Both the position numbers and the translations under genes were made by a program. A model generated the notes under the pieces. It made no database searches. It worked only from the letters and a program-made list of their open reading frames with translations, and was not told where the DNA came from. From JALORV01 sp963712485 (GTDB lineage: Bacteria; Pseudomonadota; Gammaproteobacteria; Burkholderiales; Burkholderiaceae_F), in the NCBI GenBank assembly GCA_963712485.1, contig CAVQID010000042.1:1-64000 (forward strand): a stretch of 64,000 bases of DNA, given 5' to 3'. Shown here one piece after another: positions 35,094-45,394 of the stretch (position 1 is the stretch's first letter; every line of letters begins with the position of its first letter).

Positions 35094-37113
35094 CTAGGGC
35101 AGTTCGGTCGATCCCGCTGCCCTGGGCGTGATCGTGCCCATGCGCTGCTTAAGGGACTGTGCCTTGCCATCGAACAGCGCGGCGTAGTACACGGTGTTCG
35201 ACATGACCTTCTTCACATAGTCGCGCGTTTCATTGAACGGAATTGTTTCCGCGAAGATCGCGCCTTCGACCGGTTTCACCAGTGTGGCACGCCACGCACG
35301 CGGCCGGCCGGGTCCGGCGTTGTACGCAGCGGTCGCCAGCACTGGATTGCCATCGAGGTCGTCGAGCACCAGCTTGAGGTAGCCGGTGCCGAGCTGGAGA
35401 TTCATGTCGCGTTCGTTAACACGGGCCGGAGAGAAGCCGCTGACGTTCATCTTGCGCGCGACATAGCGGGCGGTGGCCGGCATCAGCTGCATCAGCCCGG
35501 CTGCGCCGACGTGCGAGCGTGCATCCATGATGAAGCGGGATTCCTGCCGGATCAGACCGTAGACCCAGGTTTCATCCAGACCGAGCGGGGCGGTGTACTG
35601 CACCATCGTGTCGCGGAACGGCGAAGGGAAGCGCTGGGTGAAATCGAACTCGGAGCGCGTCCGGTCCGAGGTGTTGATCATGCGATCGAGCAGCGTCAGC
35701 GAGCGGGCGTATTCGGCGGCGGCGAGCAGCTCGCGATCGCTCATCCCGCGCAGCTGCCAACCCCACTCGCGGTTGCCCTCGACTCGCAGGCCGAGCTCGT
35801 AGAACTTCTGCGCGCGCGCGAATCCCGGGTTGACCGCCATCGGCGCGATATCTTCGGCGGTCGGTGCCGGCGCGCGCAACGGAATGACGATCGGGATGCC
35901 CAGTTCCTCGGCGGCGAGCTTGCCGTAGAAGCTGAACTGCGGCGCGATGCGGGCGAAATGATCCTGGGCCTCGGCCGGTCTGCCTTCGGCTGCGAGCGCG
36001 CGCCCGTACCAGTAGGTCCACGCCGCATCGGCGCGCAGCGTCGACCGGCATGCGGTCGATCGTTGACTTGACCGCGCGCCAGTCGGCCGCGCGCAATGCA
36101 GCGCGAACCTGCCATTCGAGAACTTCGTCGACGCGCGCAGCGTCGGGCCCGACGCCGACGTGCTCGCCGCCGCGCTGGTACCAGTCGTTCGCTTCGGGCA
36201 GCAGCCGCAGTGCTGCGGTATGGCCGATGCGGCCCCAGACTATGCCGCGCTGTTCGGGCGTCAGATGCAGGTTCAGGGCATTCGCATATTCGGCCGCCTC
36301 GCTCGGACTGTCGCGCGCCAGCCGAACGATCGCAACGATCGCGAGCTCGCGCTGGATCTGCGTCAGGCGGCGCTCGTGCGCAACGAGGAACGCGGCCGGC
36401 CGATCGATCGCCTGTACCAACAGCTTCTGGTCGACCGGTTTGCCCTGCGCATCCAGCGCACGGGCGCCGACGCGCTTGGCGGTGGGCAACTGGTTCTGCT
36501 CGACCAGCGCGCGCACCCGCTCCCAGACCGAAATGCGGCCGTCAGACAGCAGCGCCTCGGTCAGCGCAAGGCAGCCTTCGCCCGCCGAATCCCGCGTGTT
36601 CGCGAGCAGTTGCCGGGCATCGCGCGCGAACACCTCGATCTGCGTGGTGTTGGCATTACGGTACTTCGACAGAGCGCTGTAGCAGCGTAGCTGGGTGTCG
36701 TCGGTGTTCCAGACGAGCTGTGCCGCTTCGCGCTCGAAGCCGGAAAAGTCGCCGCGGTCGGCAAGCGCGAGGGCCCAGTCGAGCCGCAAGCGGTCCGCAA
36801 TGTAGCTGTTCGGATAGCGCGCAAAGAACGCTTCGACACCCGGCTCGACGTTCGGGTCGGTGCGCAGGCGCGCGGTCAGCTGCCAGTATTCGACATACGC
36901 GGCGAGCGGGTGCGAGGCGAGCTGCGGCGCCAGTTGCACGAGCTTGGCAGTGTCCTTTGAACGCGCGGCATCGCGGGCGGCAAGAAACGCCTGGTCTGCG
37001 GGCGACAGCGGCGGCACCGCCGGCGCCTGGGAGTTCGCAGGCGCAGCCGCGGCGGCCAGCAGAACGGCGGCCGCGAACGTATAGACTGCTTTGGTTGCTG
37101 CAACAAGTCGCAT
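35094..37113 (-). CDS. slt: Soluble lytic murein transglycosylase, one frameshift
   Basis: Periplasmic peptidoglycan-cleaving GH23 enzyme. It has a signal peptide (AAVLLAAAAAPANSQA), a long alpha-superhelical domain, and a C-terminal catalytic domain: ETWVYGLIRQESRFIMDARS with the catalytic Glu, GAAGLMQLMPATARYVARKM, and TAAYNAGPGRPRAWR. The frame changes at CC 36045-36046 (one extra base); repaired, the sequence runs TLRADAAWTYWYGRALAAEG and the whole is 672 residues, normal for Slt70-type enzymes. Starts 78 bp from the divergent cyclo-ligase gene. Confidence 0.9.
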
Positions 37114-37191
37114 CGAACGAGATTAGAGCATGCACGCGCACCAATGCGCGTGAAGCTTCGGTAATGCACAGCGTATTTTCCCGGGTGTCCC

Positions 37192-37743
37192 TTGGAGAAC
37201 GACTCGCAAAGGAAGTTGCAGCGTGAACGCCTGTTGGCCGCTCGTGCTGGCATGCCCGACCGGGACGCGCGCGAGCAGGCGCTGCAGCGCCACGTTGCGC
37301 AATGGTTGGCGCATGCGGACACCCGCGCGCTGGCCTTCTTCTGGCCGATACGAGGCGAGCCCGACCTGCGCGACGTGATCGCCGAGTGGCTCGAGGCCGA
37401 CAGTCACCGGGTCGCCGCGCTGCCCGTCGTCAAAGGAAGAATCCTGGAGTTCCACGGTTGGTCGCGCGACGCGCCGCTGCGCGCGGCTGAATTCGGCATT
37501 CCGGTGCCAGCACGCGGGCGGCCTGTCCAGCCCGATGCCTTGCTGATCCCCTGCGTCGGCTTCGACGCGAACCGCTACCGCCTGGGTTATGGCGGCGGTT
37601 ACTACGACCGCACGCTCGCGTCGACGGTGCCGTGGCCGCTGAGCGTCGGCATTGCTTTCGAAAGCGGGCGTGTCGAGTCGGTCGATCCGCAGGCGCACGA
37701 CATACGGCTCGACGTCGTCATCACGGACGCCGGCATCGAGTAA
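37192..37743 (+). CDS. 5-formyltetrahydrofolate cyclo-ligase
   Basis: ATP-dependent enzyme converting 5-formyl-THF to 5,10-methenyl-THF. The 183-residue protein has the family's ALAFFWPIRGEPDLRDVI, the substrate segment PDALLIPCVGFDANRYRLGY, and the glycine-rich GGGYYDRTLAS. The start is TTG at 37192 (MENDSQRKLQRERLL), since no ATG or GTG lies in a suitable position. No recognisable 6S RNA lies upstream, although the two are often linked in other proteobacteria. Divergent from slt. Confidence 0.9.
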   Translation: MENDSQRKLQRERLLAARAGMPDRDAREQALQRHVAQWLAHADTRALAFFWPIRGEPDLRDVIAEWLEADSHRVAALPVVKGRILEFHGWSRDAPLRAAEFGIPVPARGRPVQPDALLIPCVGFDANRYRLGYGGGYYDRTLASTVPWPLSVGIAFESGRVESVDPQAHDIRLDVVITDAGIE

Positions 37744-37793
37744 CTGGCACGGTCAGCCGCGACTGCGACGACGGGCGTCCGTGCTGCACGCCG

Positions 37794-38750
37794 TTACGTC
37801 AAGCGATGCGGACCGCGCCGGAATTCGGCCACGATCCAGTCGCGGAAAGCGGTCACGTGCGGGACGGCCCCTCGTTTGCGATTGACGATCAGGAAGTAGC
37901 GATAGCCGGTCGGCATCCGCAGCTGTGGAAACGGGGTTATGAGGTCGCCGCTCGCGACCAGATCGTCGAGGAATGGAGTGCGCACCAGTGCCACACCCTG
38001 GCCACGCACGGCTGCTTGGACCGACTGGTCGACGTATGTGAAGTACAGGCGCGCGGCCCCATCAAATGGAGCGATGCCGGCGAATTCGCACCAGCGCGCC
38101 CAGCTGCTGTAAGGCGCGCTGGGTACGGTCTCGTCCATGGCCAGGATCGGCAACGCCGCCAGGTCGCCTGGTTCCCGCAGCGGCGCGCCGTGAGCCGCCG
38201 CCAGCAGGCGCGGGCTGAGGGCCGGCGTGGACTCCTCGGTCTGCAGCAGCGTCGCGTCGGTCGGAACCGGCGCGCCGGGCCGCAGCCAGCGGATCGCGAG
38301 ATCAACATCGTCGGATTCAAGCTCCACCATGCGGTCCGAGGCGTCGATGCGAATGTCGATGCCGGGGTGCTCGCGCTGAAAGTCGGGAAGCCGGGGCACC
38401 AGCCAGAGCGAGGCGAACGAGGCATAGGTCGTGATCGTGACCCGTGGCGTGCCGCCGTCGCCGCGGATCTCGTCCACCGTGCGGTCGATGGCCAGCAGCG
38501 CCTGGCGTACCGACGCATACAGCCGCTCGCCGGCCGCGGTCAACTCGAGCGCCCGCGTGCGCCGCTCGAATAGCGCGCGCCCGACCTCCTGCTCGAGGGA
38601 GGCGATTTGCCGGCTGATCGACGACTGCGTCAGGCTCAGCTCCGCCGCCGCGATCGTGAACGAAAGATGCCGGGCCGCCGCGTCGAAGCCGCGCAGGGCA
38701 GCGAGCTGGACCGGCCGGCGGCGCCGGGTTCGCGGAGGGGTGGGGGCCAT
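37794..38750 (-). CDS. LysR-family transcriptional regulator (GcvA-like)
   Basis: A 318-residue LysR protein. The winged helix is LRGFDAAARHLSFTIAAAEL, then SLTQSSISRQIASLEQEVGR; the effector domain begins PRVTITTYASFASLWLVPRL, a GcvA-like pattern. The start MAPTPPRTRRRRPVQL at 38750 is chosen because longer forms would run through the palindrome at 38758-38784. It is divergent from the DUF2917 gene, and the perfect palindrome between them is a likely operator for both promoters. Confidence 0.88.
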   Translation of the reverse strand: MAPTPPRTRRRRPVQLAALRGFDAAARHLSFTIAAAELSLTQSSISRQIASLEQEVGRALFERRTRALELTAAGERLYASVRQALLAIDRTVDEIRGDGGTPRVTITTYASFASLWLVPRLPDFQREHPGIDIRIDASDRMVELESDDVDLAIRWLRPGAPVPTDATLLQTEESTPALSPRLLAAAHGAPLREPGDLAALPILAMDETVPSAPYSSWARWCEFAGIAPFDGAARLYFTYVDQSVQAAVRGQGVALVRTPFLDDLVASGDLITPFPQLRMPTGYRYFLIVNRKRGAVPHVTAFRDWIVAEFRRGPHRLT

Positions 38751-38757
38751 GCAGTGA

Positions 38758-38784
38758 CTATACATGCATATAACGCATGTATAG
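38758..38784. promoter_or_regulatory. Perfect palindrome, probable LysR operator
   Basis: CTATACATGC-ATATAAC-GCATGTATAG: two perfect 10-bp half-sites with a 7-base AT-rich spacer, lying between the divergent LysR and DUF2917 genes, 8 bp from the LysR start. Its symmetry contains the T-N11-A spacing expected of LysR boxes. Autoregulation and control of the DUF2917 gene are inferred. Confidence 0.7.
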
Positions 38785-38877
38785 CGTGCGAGCTTTTCGT
38801 TTGTCGTCGTCCTTTGAGAGGCGTTCAATTGCATCCGTGCTTGCTGAATGGATGCAAGAGCCGCATAGGAGGACATC

Positions 38878-39228
38878 ATGGACTGGGGCCCGACACTGAC
38901 GAGGACCGTCGACCTGGGATACGAGCAGATGCTGCTGCTGGAGTCGCGGCCGCGCACCCGCATCAAGGTCATCTACGGCGGAATCTGGCTGACCGAGGAA
39001 AACCTGACGCAGGACGTCTTTGCGTCCAGCGGCGAAGAAGTCGCATTGAAGTCGCGCGGACTCGCTGTCGTCGAAGGACTCGGTTATGCGCGTGTCCAGG
39101 TCATGGAGCCGCCCGCCGGCTGGCGCGCCTGGTCGATCGCCGCACGCCGCGCGATCGACTCGCTGGTCGCCTGGCTGCGGCGCCCGGCTTTGCATCGCGC
39201 CACGGCCCGGTCGCAACCAGCGGCCTGA
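38878..39228 (+). CDS. DUF2917 domain protein
   Basis: A 116-residue protein of the DUF2917 family: QMLLLESRPRTRIKVIYGGI, then WLTEENLTQDVFASSGEEVA, a cupin-like small beta fold, and a basic C-terminal helix rich in Arg and Ala. The start ATG has AGGAGG five bases upstream (38867-38872), one of the best ribosome-binding sites in the window. The divergent GcvA-like LysR gene and shared palindrome make it the most likely regulated target. Function unknown. Confidence 0.87.
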   Translation: MDWGPTLTRTVDLGYEQMLLLESRPRTRIKVIYGGIWLTEENLTQDVFASSGEEVALKSRGLAVVEGLGYARVQVMEPPAGWRAWSIAARRAIDSLVAWLRRPALHRATARSQPAA

Positions 39229-39265
39229 ACGGCGCGCGCAAATGGCGGGCGCCGGGCGGCTCGCG

Positions 39266-40105
39266 TTACTGCGGCAGGTCGAGCCGCTGCCAGAGTGAGA
39301 GCGTCGGCTCGGCCTGGTTCATTGTGTAGAAGTGCAACCCGGGGGCCCCGGCAACAAGCAGTTGTTCGCAAAGGTCGGTCACGACGTCGAGCCCAAAGGC
39401 CCGGATCGATTCGCGGTCATCGCCGAAGCTCTCCAGTCGGCGCCGTATCCAGCGCGGAATCTCGGCGCCGCAGGCGTCAGAGAAGCGCGCCAACTGCGTG
39501 TAGTTGGTGATCGGCATGATCCCGGGCACCACCGGCACGGAACAGCCCAGCGTTGCGGCTGCATCGACGAAGCGGAAGTACGCGTCCGAGTTGTAAAAGT
39601 ACTGCGTGATCGCCGAGCTCGCTCCTGCCTTGATCTTGCGCGCGAAGTTGGCGAGGTCGTCGGCAGGTGACTTCGACTGCGGGTGGTACTCCGGGTACGC
39701 GGCCACTTCAACGTGGAACCAGTCGCCGGTTTCGCTGCGTACGAACTCGACGAGCTCGTTGGCATAGCGGAAATCGCCCGCTCCTCCGGCAGCACCGGAG
39801 GGCAGGTCGCCGCGCAGCGCGACTAGTCGACGGATGCCCGCCTGGCGATAGCCCTGCAGCAGTTCACGCACCGATGCACGCGTCGTGCCGATACATGAGA
39901 TATGCGGAGCTACCGGGTGGCCTTCGGCGTGGATCGCCATCACGGTATTCCACGTGCCTTCCTTGGTGGAACCTCCTGCACCGAAGGTGACCGAGAAGAA
40001 CTCGGGCTTCAGCGCTGCCAGGCGGGTCCTCACCAATCGAAGCTTCTCTTCCCCTTCCGGCGTCTTCGGCGGGAAGAACTCGAAACTGAAAGTGCGCTCG
40101 GCCAC
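39266..40105 (-). CDS. metF: Methylenetetrahydrofolate reductase
   Basis: Flavoenzyme making 5-methyl-THF, the methyl donor for methionine synthesis. The N-terminus ERTFSFEFFPPKTPEGEEKL carries the catalytic Glu, and FSVTFGAGGSTKEGT, HISCIGTTRASVRELL, GDLPSGAAGGAGDFRYA and PGIMPITNYTQLARFSDACG are all typical. 279 residues, normal length. The start is GTG at 40105 overlapping the stop of the YvlD-like gene by one base. It lies downstream of ahcY in the same direction, so SAH hydrolysis and remethylation genes are grouped. Confidence 0.94.
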   Translation of the reverse strand: MAERTFSFEFFPPKTPEGEEKLRLVRTRLAALKPEFFSVTFGAGGSTKEGTWNTVMAIHAEGHPVAPHISCIGTTRASVRELLQGYRQAGIRRLVALRGDLPSGAAGGAGDFRYANELVEFVRSETGDWFHVEVAAYPEYHPQSKSPADDLANFARKIKAGASSAITQYFYNSDAYFRFVDAAATLGCSVPVVPGIMPITNYTQLARFSDACGAEIPRWIRRRLESFGDDRESIRAFGLDVVTDLCEQLLVAGAPGLHFYTMNQAEPTLSLWQRLDLPQ

Positions 40106-40449
40106 TACTTTGGATCCGGAAGAAGCTTGGACAGGAACCAGCCGATCACGCTGTAGAGAATGGCGCCGAGCATCGCGGCCCAGAAGCCGTTGACGTGGAA
40201 ACCTTCGAGCACTTGCGCGACGCCCCAGAAGAGCAGCGCGTTGATGACCAGCAGGAACAGGCCCAGCGTAAGGATCGTCACCGGCAGCGTCAGGATGACC
40301 AGGATCGGCTTGACCAGCGTGTTCACGAGGCCCAGCACCAGCGCCGCAATCGCTGCGGACTTCCAGTCCTGCACCTGGACGCCGGGATAAATATAAGCGA
40401 CGCCCAGCAGCGCGATCGCGTTGAGCACCCACACCAGCAGCAGACGCAT
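40105..40449 (-). CDS. Phage-holin-superfamily (YvlD-like) membrane protein
   Basis: A 114-residue protein with about four membrane segments: LLLVWVLNAIALLGVAYIYP, AAIAALVLGLVNTLVKPILV, ILTLPVTILTLGLFLLVINA and AAMLGAILYSVIGWFLSKLL. This is the YvlD / phage holin 4 superfamily pattern found in many chromosomes; the name does not mean phage origin. It sits between ahcY and metF in betaproteobacteria often enough to be considered part of that operon. Function unknown. Confidence 0.87.
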   Translation of the reverse strand: MRLLLVWVLNAIALLGVAYIYPGVQVQDWKSAAIAALVLGLVNTLVKPILVILTLPVTILTLGLFLLVINALLFWGVAQVLEGFHVNGFWAAMLGAILYSVIGWFLSKLLPDPK

Positions 40450-40527
40450 GTTCGGACTCCCAGAATTTGCGTGCAGTTGAACTCAGGGCGGGCGCCGGGC
40501 CGCCCCAAGCCCGCCCTGCAATCTAAT

Positions 40528-40582
40528 CAGTGAAAAGTGTCGTGCATCGGGCGCGCTGCGCCCGATGCGAAACTTTTCACTG
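40528..40582. terminator. Long hairpin between ahcY and the YvlD-like gene
   Basis: Inner stem GCATCGGGCGC / GCGCCCGATGC is perfect (11 bp, 3-nt loop). An outer arm CAGTGAAAAGT / ACTTTTCACTG is also perfect (11 bp), separated from the inner stem by short bulges. Flanking A and T tracts fit a bidirectional Rho-independent terminator. It would limit read-through from ahcY into the downstream genes. Confidence 0.75.
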
Positions 40583-40584
40583 CA

Positions 40585-42024
<1,440 letters not shown>

Positions 42025-42050
42025 CTCGCGCCCTCCTTTAGCAGTCAAAG

Positions 42051-42149
42051 AAGTGGGCGAGCGCCGTTGACACGGCCGATCGTCGATCGGCTGCTCCGAG
42101 CCTGGCGAGGCGGCCCATCGGCCACCTCCGTCGCAACGCTCCTCGGAGA
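42051..42149 (-). ncRNA. SAH riboswitch
   Basis: Read on the minus strand, the element begins CTCCGAGGAGCGTTGCGACG and ends CAACGGCGCTCGCCC. Two long-range pairings are visible: CTCCGAG (42142-42148) with CTCGGAG (42094-42100), and GCGTTG (42134-42139) with CAACGGCGC (42061-42069). These conserved blocks and their order match the SAH riboswitch class known upstream of ahcY in betaproteobacteria. It ends just before the ahcY ribosome-binding site. It is an ON switch for SAH in characterised examples. Confidence 0.93.
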
Positions 42150-42227
42150 CTTGAGTACCGCAGCCGGCGGTGCAGACTGCGGGGGCGAATTATCCCCCGC
42201 ACTGCCGCTGACGGCAACCCGGGAAGG

Positions 42228-43421
42228 TTACGCGGCTCGGCGCTTGACGCCAGCGGCCTCTGCCAACGCCGCAGCCCGGTCGGTCCGCTCCCAGCTGAAC
42301 TCCGGCTCGTCGCGGCCAAAGTGCCCGTAGGCGGCCGTCTTCTCATAGATCGGACGCAGCAAATCGAGCATTTGCACGATGCCGCGCGGACGCAGGTCGA
42401 AGTGCTCGGCCACCAGCTTGCTGATCTTCTCGTCCGGAATGATCCCGGTGCCTTCCGTGTAGACCGTGATGTTCATCGGCTTGGCCACACCGATCGCGTA
42501 GGCAACCTGCACCTGGCACTGCCGCGCGATGCCGGCCGCAACCACGTTCTTCGCGACGTAGCGCGCCGCGTAGGCCGCCGAGCGATCGACCTTCGAAGGG
42601 TCCTTGCCCGAGAACGCGCCACCGCCGTGCGGACAGGCGCCGCCATAGGTATCGACAATGATCTTGCGGCCGGTCAGACCGCAGTCGCCCTGCGGCCCGC
42701 CGATGACGAAGCGGCCGGTGGGGTTCACCAGGTACTTCGTGTCCTTCATCCACTCCTTCGGCAGCACCGGCTTGATGATCTGCTCGATCACCGCTTCGGT
42801 GAACTCGGGCTTCATCTTGTCGCCCAGGCTCATCTCGGGCGCGTGCTGCGTCGACAGCACGACGGTGTCGATCGAGTGCGGCTTGCCGTCGACATAGCGC
42901 ATCGTGATCTGGCTCTTGGCGTCCGGCCGCAGCCACGGCAGGCGGCCGTCGCGGCGCAGGTCGGCCTGGCGCTCCACCAGCCGGTGCGCGTAGTAGATCG
43001 GTGCGGGCATCAGGTCGGGCGTTTCGTCGCAGGCGTAGCCGAACATCAGGCCCTGGTCGCCTGCGCCCTGGTTCAGGAAGTCGTCCGACGCGCGGTCCAC
43101 ACCCTGTGCGATGTCGTTGCTCTGCTTGTCGTACGCCACCAGCACCGCGCAGCCCTTGTAGTCGATGCCGAATTCGGTGTTGTCGTAGCCGATGCGCTTG
43201 ATGGTCTCGCGCGCGACCTCGATGTAGTCGACGTGTGCGTTGGTCGTGATTTCGCCGGCCAGCACCACGAGGCCGGTGTTGACGAGCGTCTCGGCAGCGA
43301 CACGCGAACGCGGGTCCTGCGTCAGGATCGCGTCGAGAATGGCGTCAGAAATCTGGTCGGCGACCTTGTCCGGATGGCCTTCGGAGACCGACTCGGACGT
43401 GAAGAGAAAATCGCTGGACAT
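42228..43421 (-). CDS. metK: S-adenosylmethionine synthetase
   Basis: Makes SAM from methionine and ATP. The 397-residue protein has FTSESVSEGHPDKVADQISD, the hexapeptide GAGDQG, the P-loop-like GGGAFSGKDPSKVDRSAAYA, and RFVIGGPQGDCGLTGRKIIV. Each is diagnostic. It lies upstream of the SAH riboswitch in the same direction, 79 bp before it, so a metK transcript might run into ahcY unless stopped. The ATG at 43421 has AGGAG nine bases upstream. Confidence 0.96.
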   Translation of the reverse strand: MSSDFLFTSESVSEGHPDKVADQISDAILDAILTQDPRSRVAAETLVNTGLVVLAGEITTNAHVDYIEVARETIKRIGYDNTEFGIDYKGCAVLVAYDKQSNDIAQGVDRASDDFLNQGAGDQGLMFGYACDETPDLMPAPIYYAHRLVERQADLRRDGRLPWLRPDAKSQITMRYVDGKPHSIDTVVLSTQHAPEMSLGDKMKPEFTEAVIEQIIKPVLPKEWMKDTKYLVNPTGRFVIGGPQGDCGLTGRKIIVDTYGGACPHGGGAFSGKDPSKVDRSAAYAARYVAKNVVAAGIARQCQVQVAYAIGVAKPMNITVYTEGTGIIPDEKISKLVAEHFDLRPRGIVQMLDLLRPIYEKTAAYGHFGRDEPEFSWERTDRAAALAEAAGVKRRAA

Positions 43422-43462
43422 GGTCCACTCCTGTCAGAAAATGTCGGGTGCGTTGCGCACTC

Positions 43463-43499
43463 CCGAGGAGCGGCGACGCTTTAGCGGTATTTGCCTCGG
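43463..43499. other. Small inverted repeat in the metK/lpxL divergent region
   Basis: CCGAGG (43463-43468) and CCTCGG (43494-43499) are complementary with a 25-base loop. It lies in the leader of metK (minus) or upstream of lpxL (plus). A regulatory role is possible but not supported by any known motif. Confidence 0.3.
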
Positions 43500-43620
43500 C
43501 TATGCTGTCGAGGATCGCCCCGCAAGTTGTCGGTTAACACGGCGAAAGCGGATTATAGGTCAAGCCTTGTGCAAGCCGGCCGCCTGAAGAACGACGCCTC
43601 CGGCATCTCCAAGAACCCCC

Positions 43621-44496
43621 GTGCTCAGACTGCTATTCAAGTGCATTGCGTCCCTGTCGCTCGGCACGGTGCACGCGATCGGGGGCGCGCTCGGGACCGT
43701 GGTCTTCTGGCTTTCTCCGACCTATCGCCGGCGCGTGCGGGACAACCTGGCGCAGGCAGGATACGACGATCCTGCGCTGGTGCGTGCAGCAGCGGCCGAA
43801 GCCGGCAAGCAGGCGCTCGAAACCGCCTGGATCTGGATGCGTCCCCGTGCCGACATTGTCGCGCGGACCGAGGTCGCCGACATGTCGATCGCCGACGCCG
43901 CGCTCGCCGACGGACGGCCGGTGATGTTTTTGCCGCCGCATCTGGGCTGCTTCGAGGTGACGGCACAGTTTTACGCCGCGTTCCGGCCCGAGGCGAAGAC
44001 CCGGCCGATGACCGTGCTCTATCGCATTCCGCGCAAGGCCGTGCTGCGCGGAATCGTCGAATCGGGCCGTGCAGCAGAGGGACTCAAGCTTGCGCCCGCC
44101 GAAATCAAAGGCGTGCGCATGCTGATGCGGGCAATGAAGGAACGCGAAGTCGTCGGCATCCTGCCAGACCAGGTACCGTCGCGCGGCGAAGGCGCGTGGG
44201 CGCCGTTTTTCGGCCGGTGGGCTTATACGATGACATTGCCGGCGCGCCTCGCGCGCCAGTTTGACGCGATCGTCCTCTTTGTCTACGGCGAGAGACTGCC
44301 CGACGGTCGCGGCTATCGCATTCACCTGAAGCGCCTCGAGGAGTCTTTCACTGGAGAAGCTGCGCACGATGCTGCCGTGATGAACCGCGGACTGGAAGCG
44401 CTGATCTGCGAGCGTCCGGCGCAGTACCTGTGGGGCTACAACCGCTACAAGGTTCCCGCCGGCGCTGAGCCGCCGCCGAACGAGAGGCCGGCGTGA
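43621..44496 (+). CDS. lpxL: Lipid A biosynthesis acyltransferase (LpxL/HtrB family), copy 1
   Basis: Inner-membrane late acyltransferase adding a secondary acyl chain to lipid A. It has an N-terminal hydrophobic segment (SLSLGTVHAIGGALGTVVFW) and the catalytic H-x4-E motif in PPHLGCFEVTAQFYA; later LPDQVPSRGEGAWAPFFGRW and AQYLWGYNRYKVPAG are family blocks. 291 residues. Start is GTG at 43621. The next gene is a second family member overlapping by four bases (GTGA), so both acyl additions may be encoded here. Confidence 0.9.
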   Translation: MLRLLFKCIASLSLGTVHAIGGALGTVVFWLSPTYRRRVRDNLAQAGYDDPALVRAAAAEAGKQALETAWIWMRPRADIVARTEVADMSIADAALADGRPVMFLPPHLGCFEVTAQFYAAFRPEAKTRPMTVLYRIPRKAVLRGIVESGRAAEGLKLAPAEIKGVRMLMRAMKEREVVGILPDQVPSRGEGAWAPFFGRWAYTMTLPARLARQFDAIVLFVYGERLPDGRGYRIHLKRLEESFTGEAAHDAAVMNRGLEALICERPAQYLWGYNRYKVPAGAEPPPNERPA

Positions 44497-45368
44497 ATCT
44501 GTGGGCTGCGAAGTTCGGGATCTTCCTGATCAACCTGACGCGCCACTGGTCGCAACGCACGCGTACCCGCGTCGCCTATGCCTTGTCAGACCTAGTGTGG
44601 TGGCTGGCGGGGTCGCGCCGCCACGTCACGCTCACCAATCTGCGCGCATGTTTTCCGGAGATGTCCGAAGAGGATCGCCGCCGCCTCGGCCGGCGCACCT
44701 TCCGCAGCCTGGGCCGGGCTGCGCTCGATCACTCGGTGCTGTGGAACGCCGACCCGGACACGATCGAGCGCTACATAAGAGTTGAAGGCGCGGACTACCT
44801 GACCGACCCCGCCAATCGTCCGTTGATTTTGCTTGCGCCGCACTTCGTGGGGCTTGATGCCGGCGGAGTGCGTACCAACCTGATCGTGCGCGGAGCCTCG
44901 ATCTACTCGAAGCAGAAGAATCCGGTATGGGACGCCTGGCTGCTGAAGGCCCGGCAACGATTCAGCGACCCCGTGCTGTTGCCGCGCCAGGGCCTGGACA
45001 TGCGCAGCGTGGTGCGGACGGTGAAGTCAGGCCTGCCGCTGTACTACCTGCCGGACATGGACCTGGGTCCGACCAACTCGGTCTTCGTCCCGTTCTTCGG
45101 CGTTCCGACGGCAACGATTCCGATGGTTTCGCGCATTGCGCGCATGACCGGGGCCAGGGTCATCACGACCGTCACGGAAATGACTGACGACGGGTACATC
45201 GTCCATGTCGGACCCCCTTGGGAGGACTTCCCGGGGGCGTCGGTCGAGGACGACACCGCGCGCATGAACCACGAAATCGAACGCTGGGTACTGCGCATGC
45301 CGTCGCAATACTTCTGGACACACAAGCGCTTCAAGACGCGGCCGGAGGGTGAGCCGAGTATTTATTGA
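44493..45368 (+). CDS. Lipid A biosynthesis acyltransferase (LpxL/HtrB family), copy 2
   Basis: Second late acyltransferase, 291 residues. Here the catalytic dyad is H-x4-D (LLAPHFVGLDAGGVRTNL) rather than H-x4-E, and LPDMDLGPTNSVFVPFFGVP and SQYFWTHKRFKTRPEGE are conserved. Its sequence is clearly different from copy 1, so the pair probably act at different positions or with different acyl donors, inferred from other two-enzyme systems. GTG start at 44493 overlaps copy 1. The gene ends at 45368; a palindromic repeat follows. Confidence 0.9.
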   Translation: MNLWAAKFGIFLINLTRHWSQRTRTRVAYALSDLVWWLAGSRRHVTLTNLRACFPEMSEEDRRRLGRRTFRSLGRAALDHSVLWNADPDTIERYIRVEGADYLTDPANRPLILLAPHFVGLDAGGVRTNLIVRGASIYSKQKNPVWDAWLLKARQRFSDPVLLPRQGLDMRSVVRTVKSGLPLYYLPDMDLGPTNSVFVPFFGVPTATIPMVSRIARMTGARVITTVTEMTDDGYIVHVGPPWEDFPGASVEDDTARMNHEIERWVLRMPSQYFWTHKRFKTRPEGEPSIY

Positions 45369-45394
45369 TCGTCGCTCGTGTACGCGAGGAGAGG

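Noticed and set aside
37114..37191. 6S RNA upstream of the formyl-THF cyclo-ligase gene
   Set aside because: The 78-bp gap is too short and the divergent slt gene occupies the adjacent sequence.
40105..40449. 'Phage holin' as a sign of a prophage
   Set aside because: The YvlD-like superfamily is chromosomal and the neighbours are metabolic genes; no lysin, spanin or phage structural gene is present.
43463..43490. Plus-strand CCGAGGAGCGGCGACG resembles the 5' part of an SAH riboswitch
   Set aside because: Only the first ten bases match; the second half (CTCGGAG and CAACGGCGCTC blocks) is absent and the downstream gene is a lipid A acyltransferase. Chance similarity.
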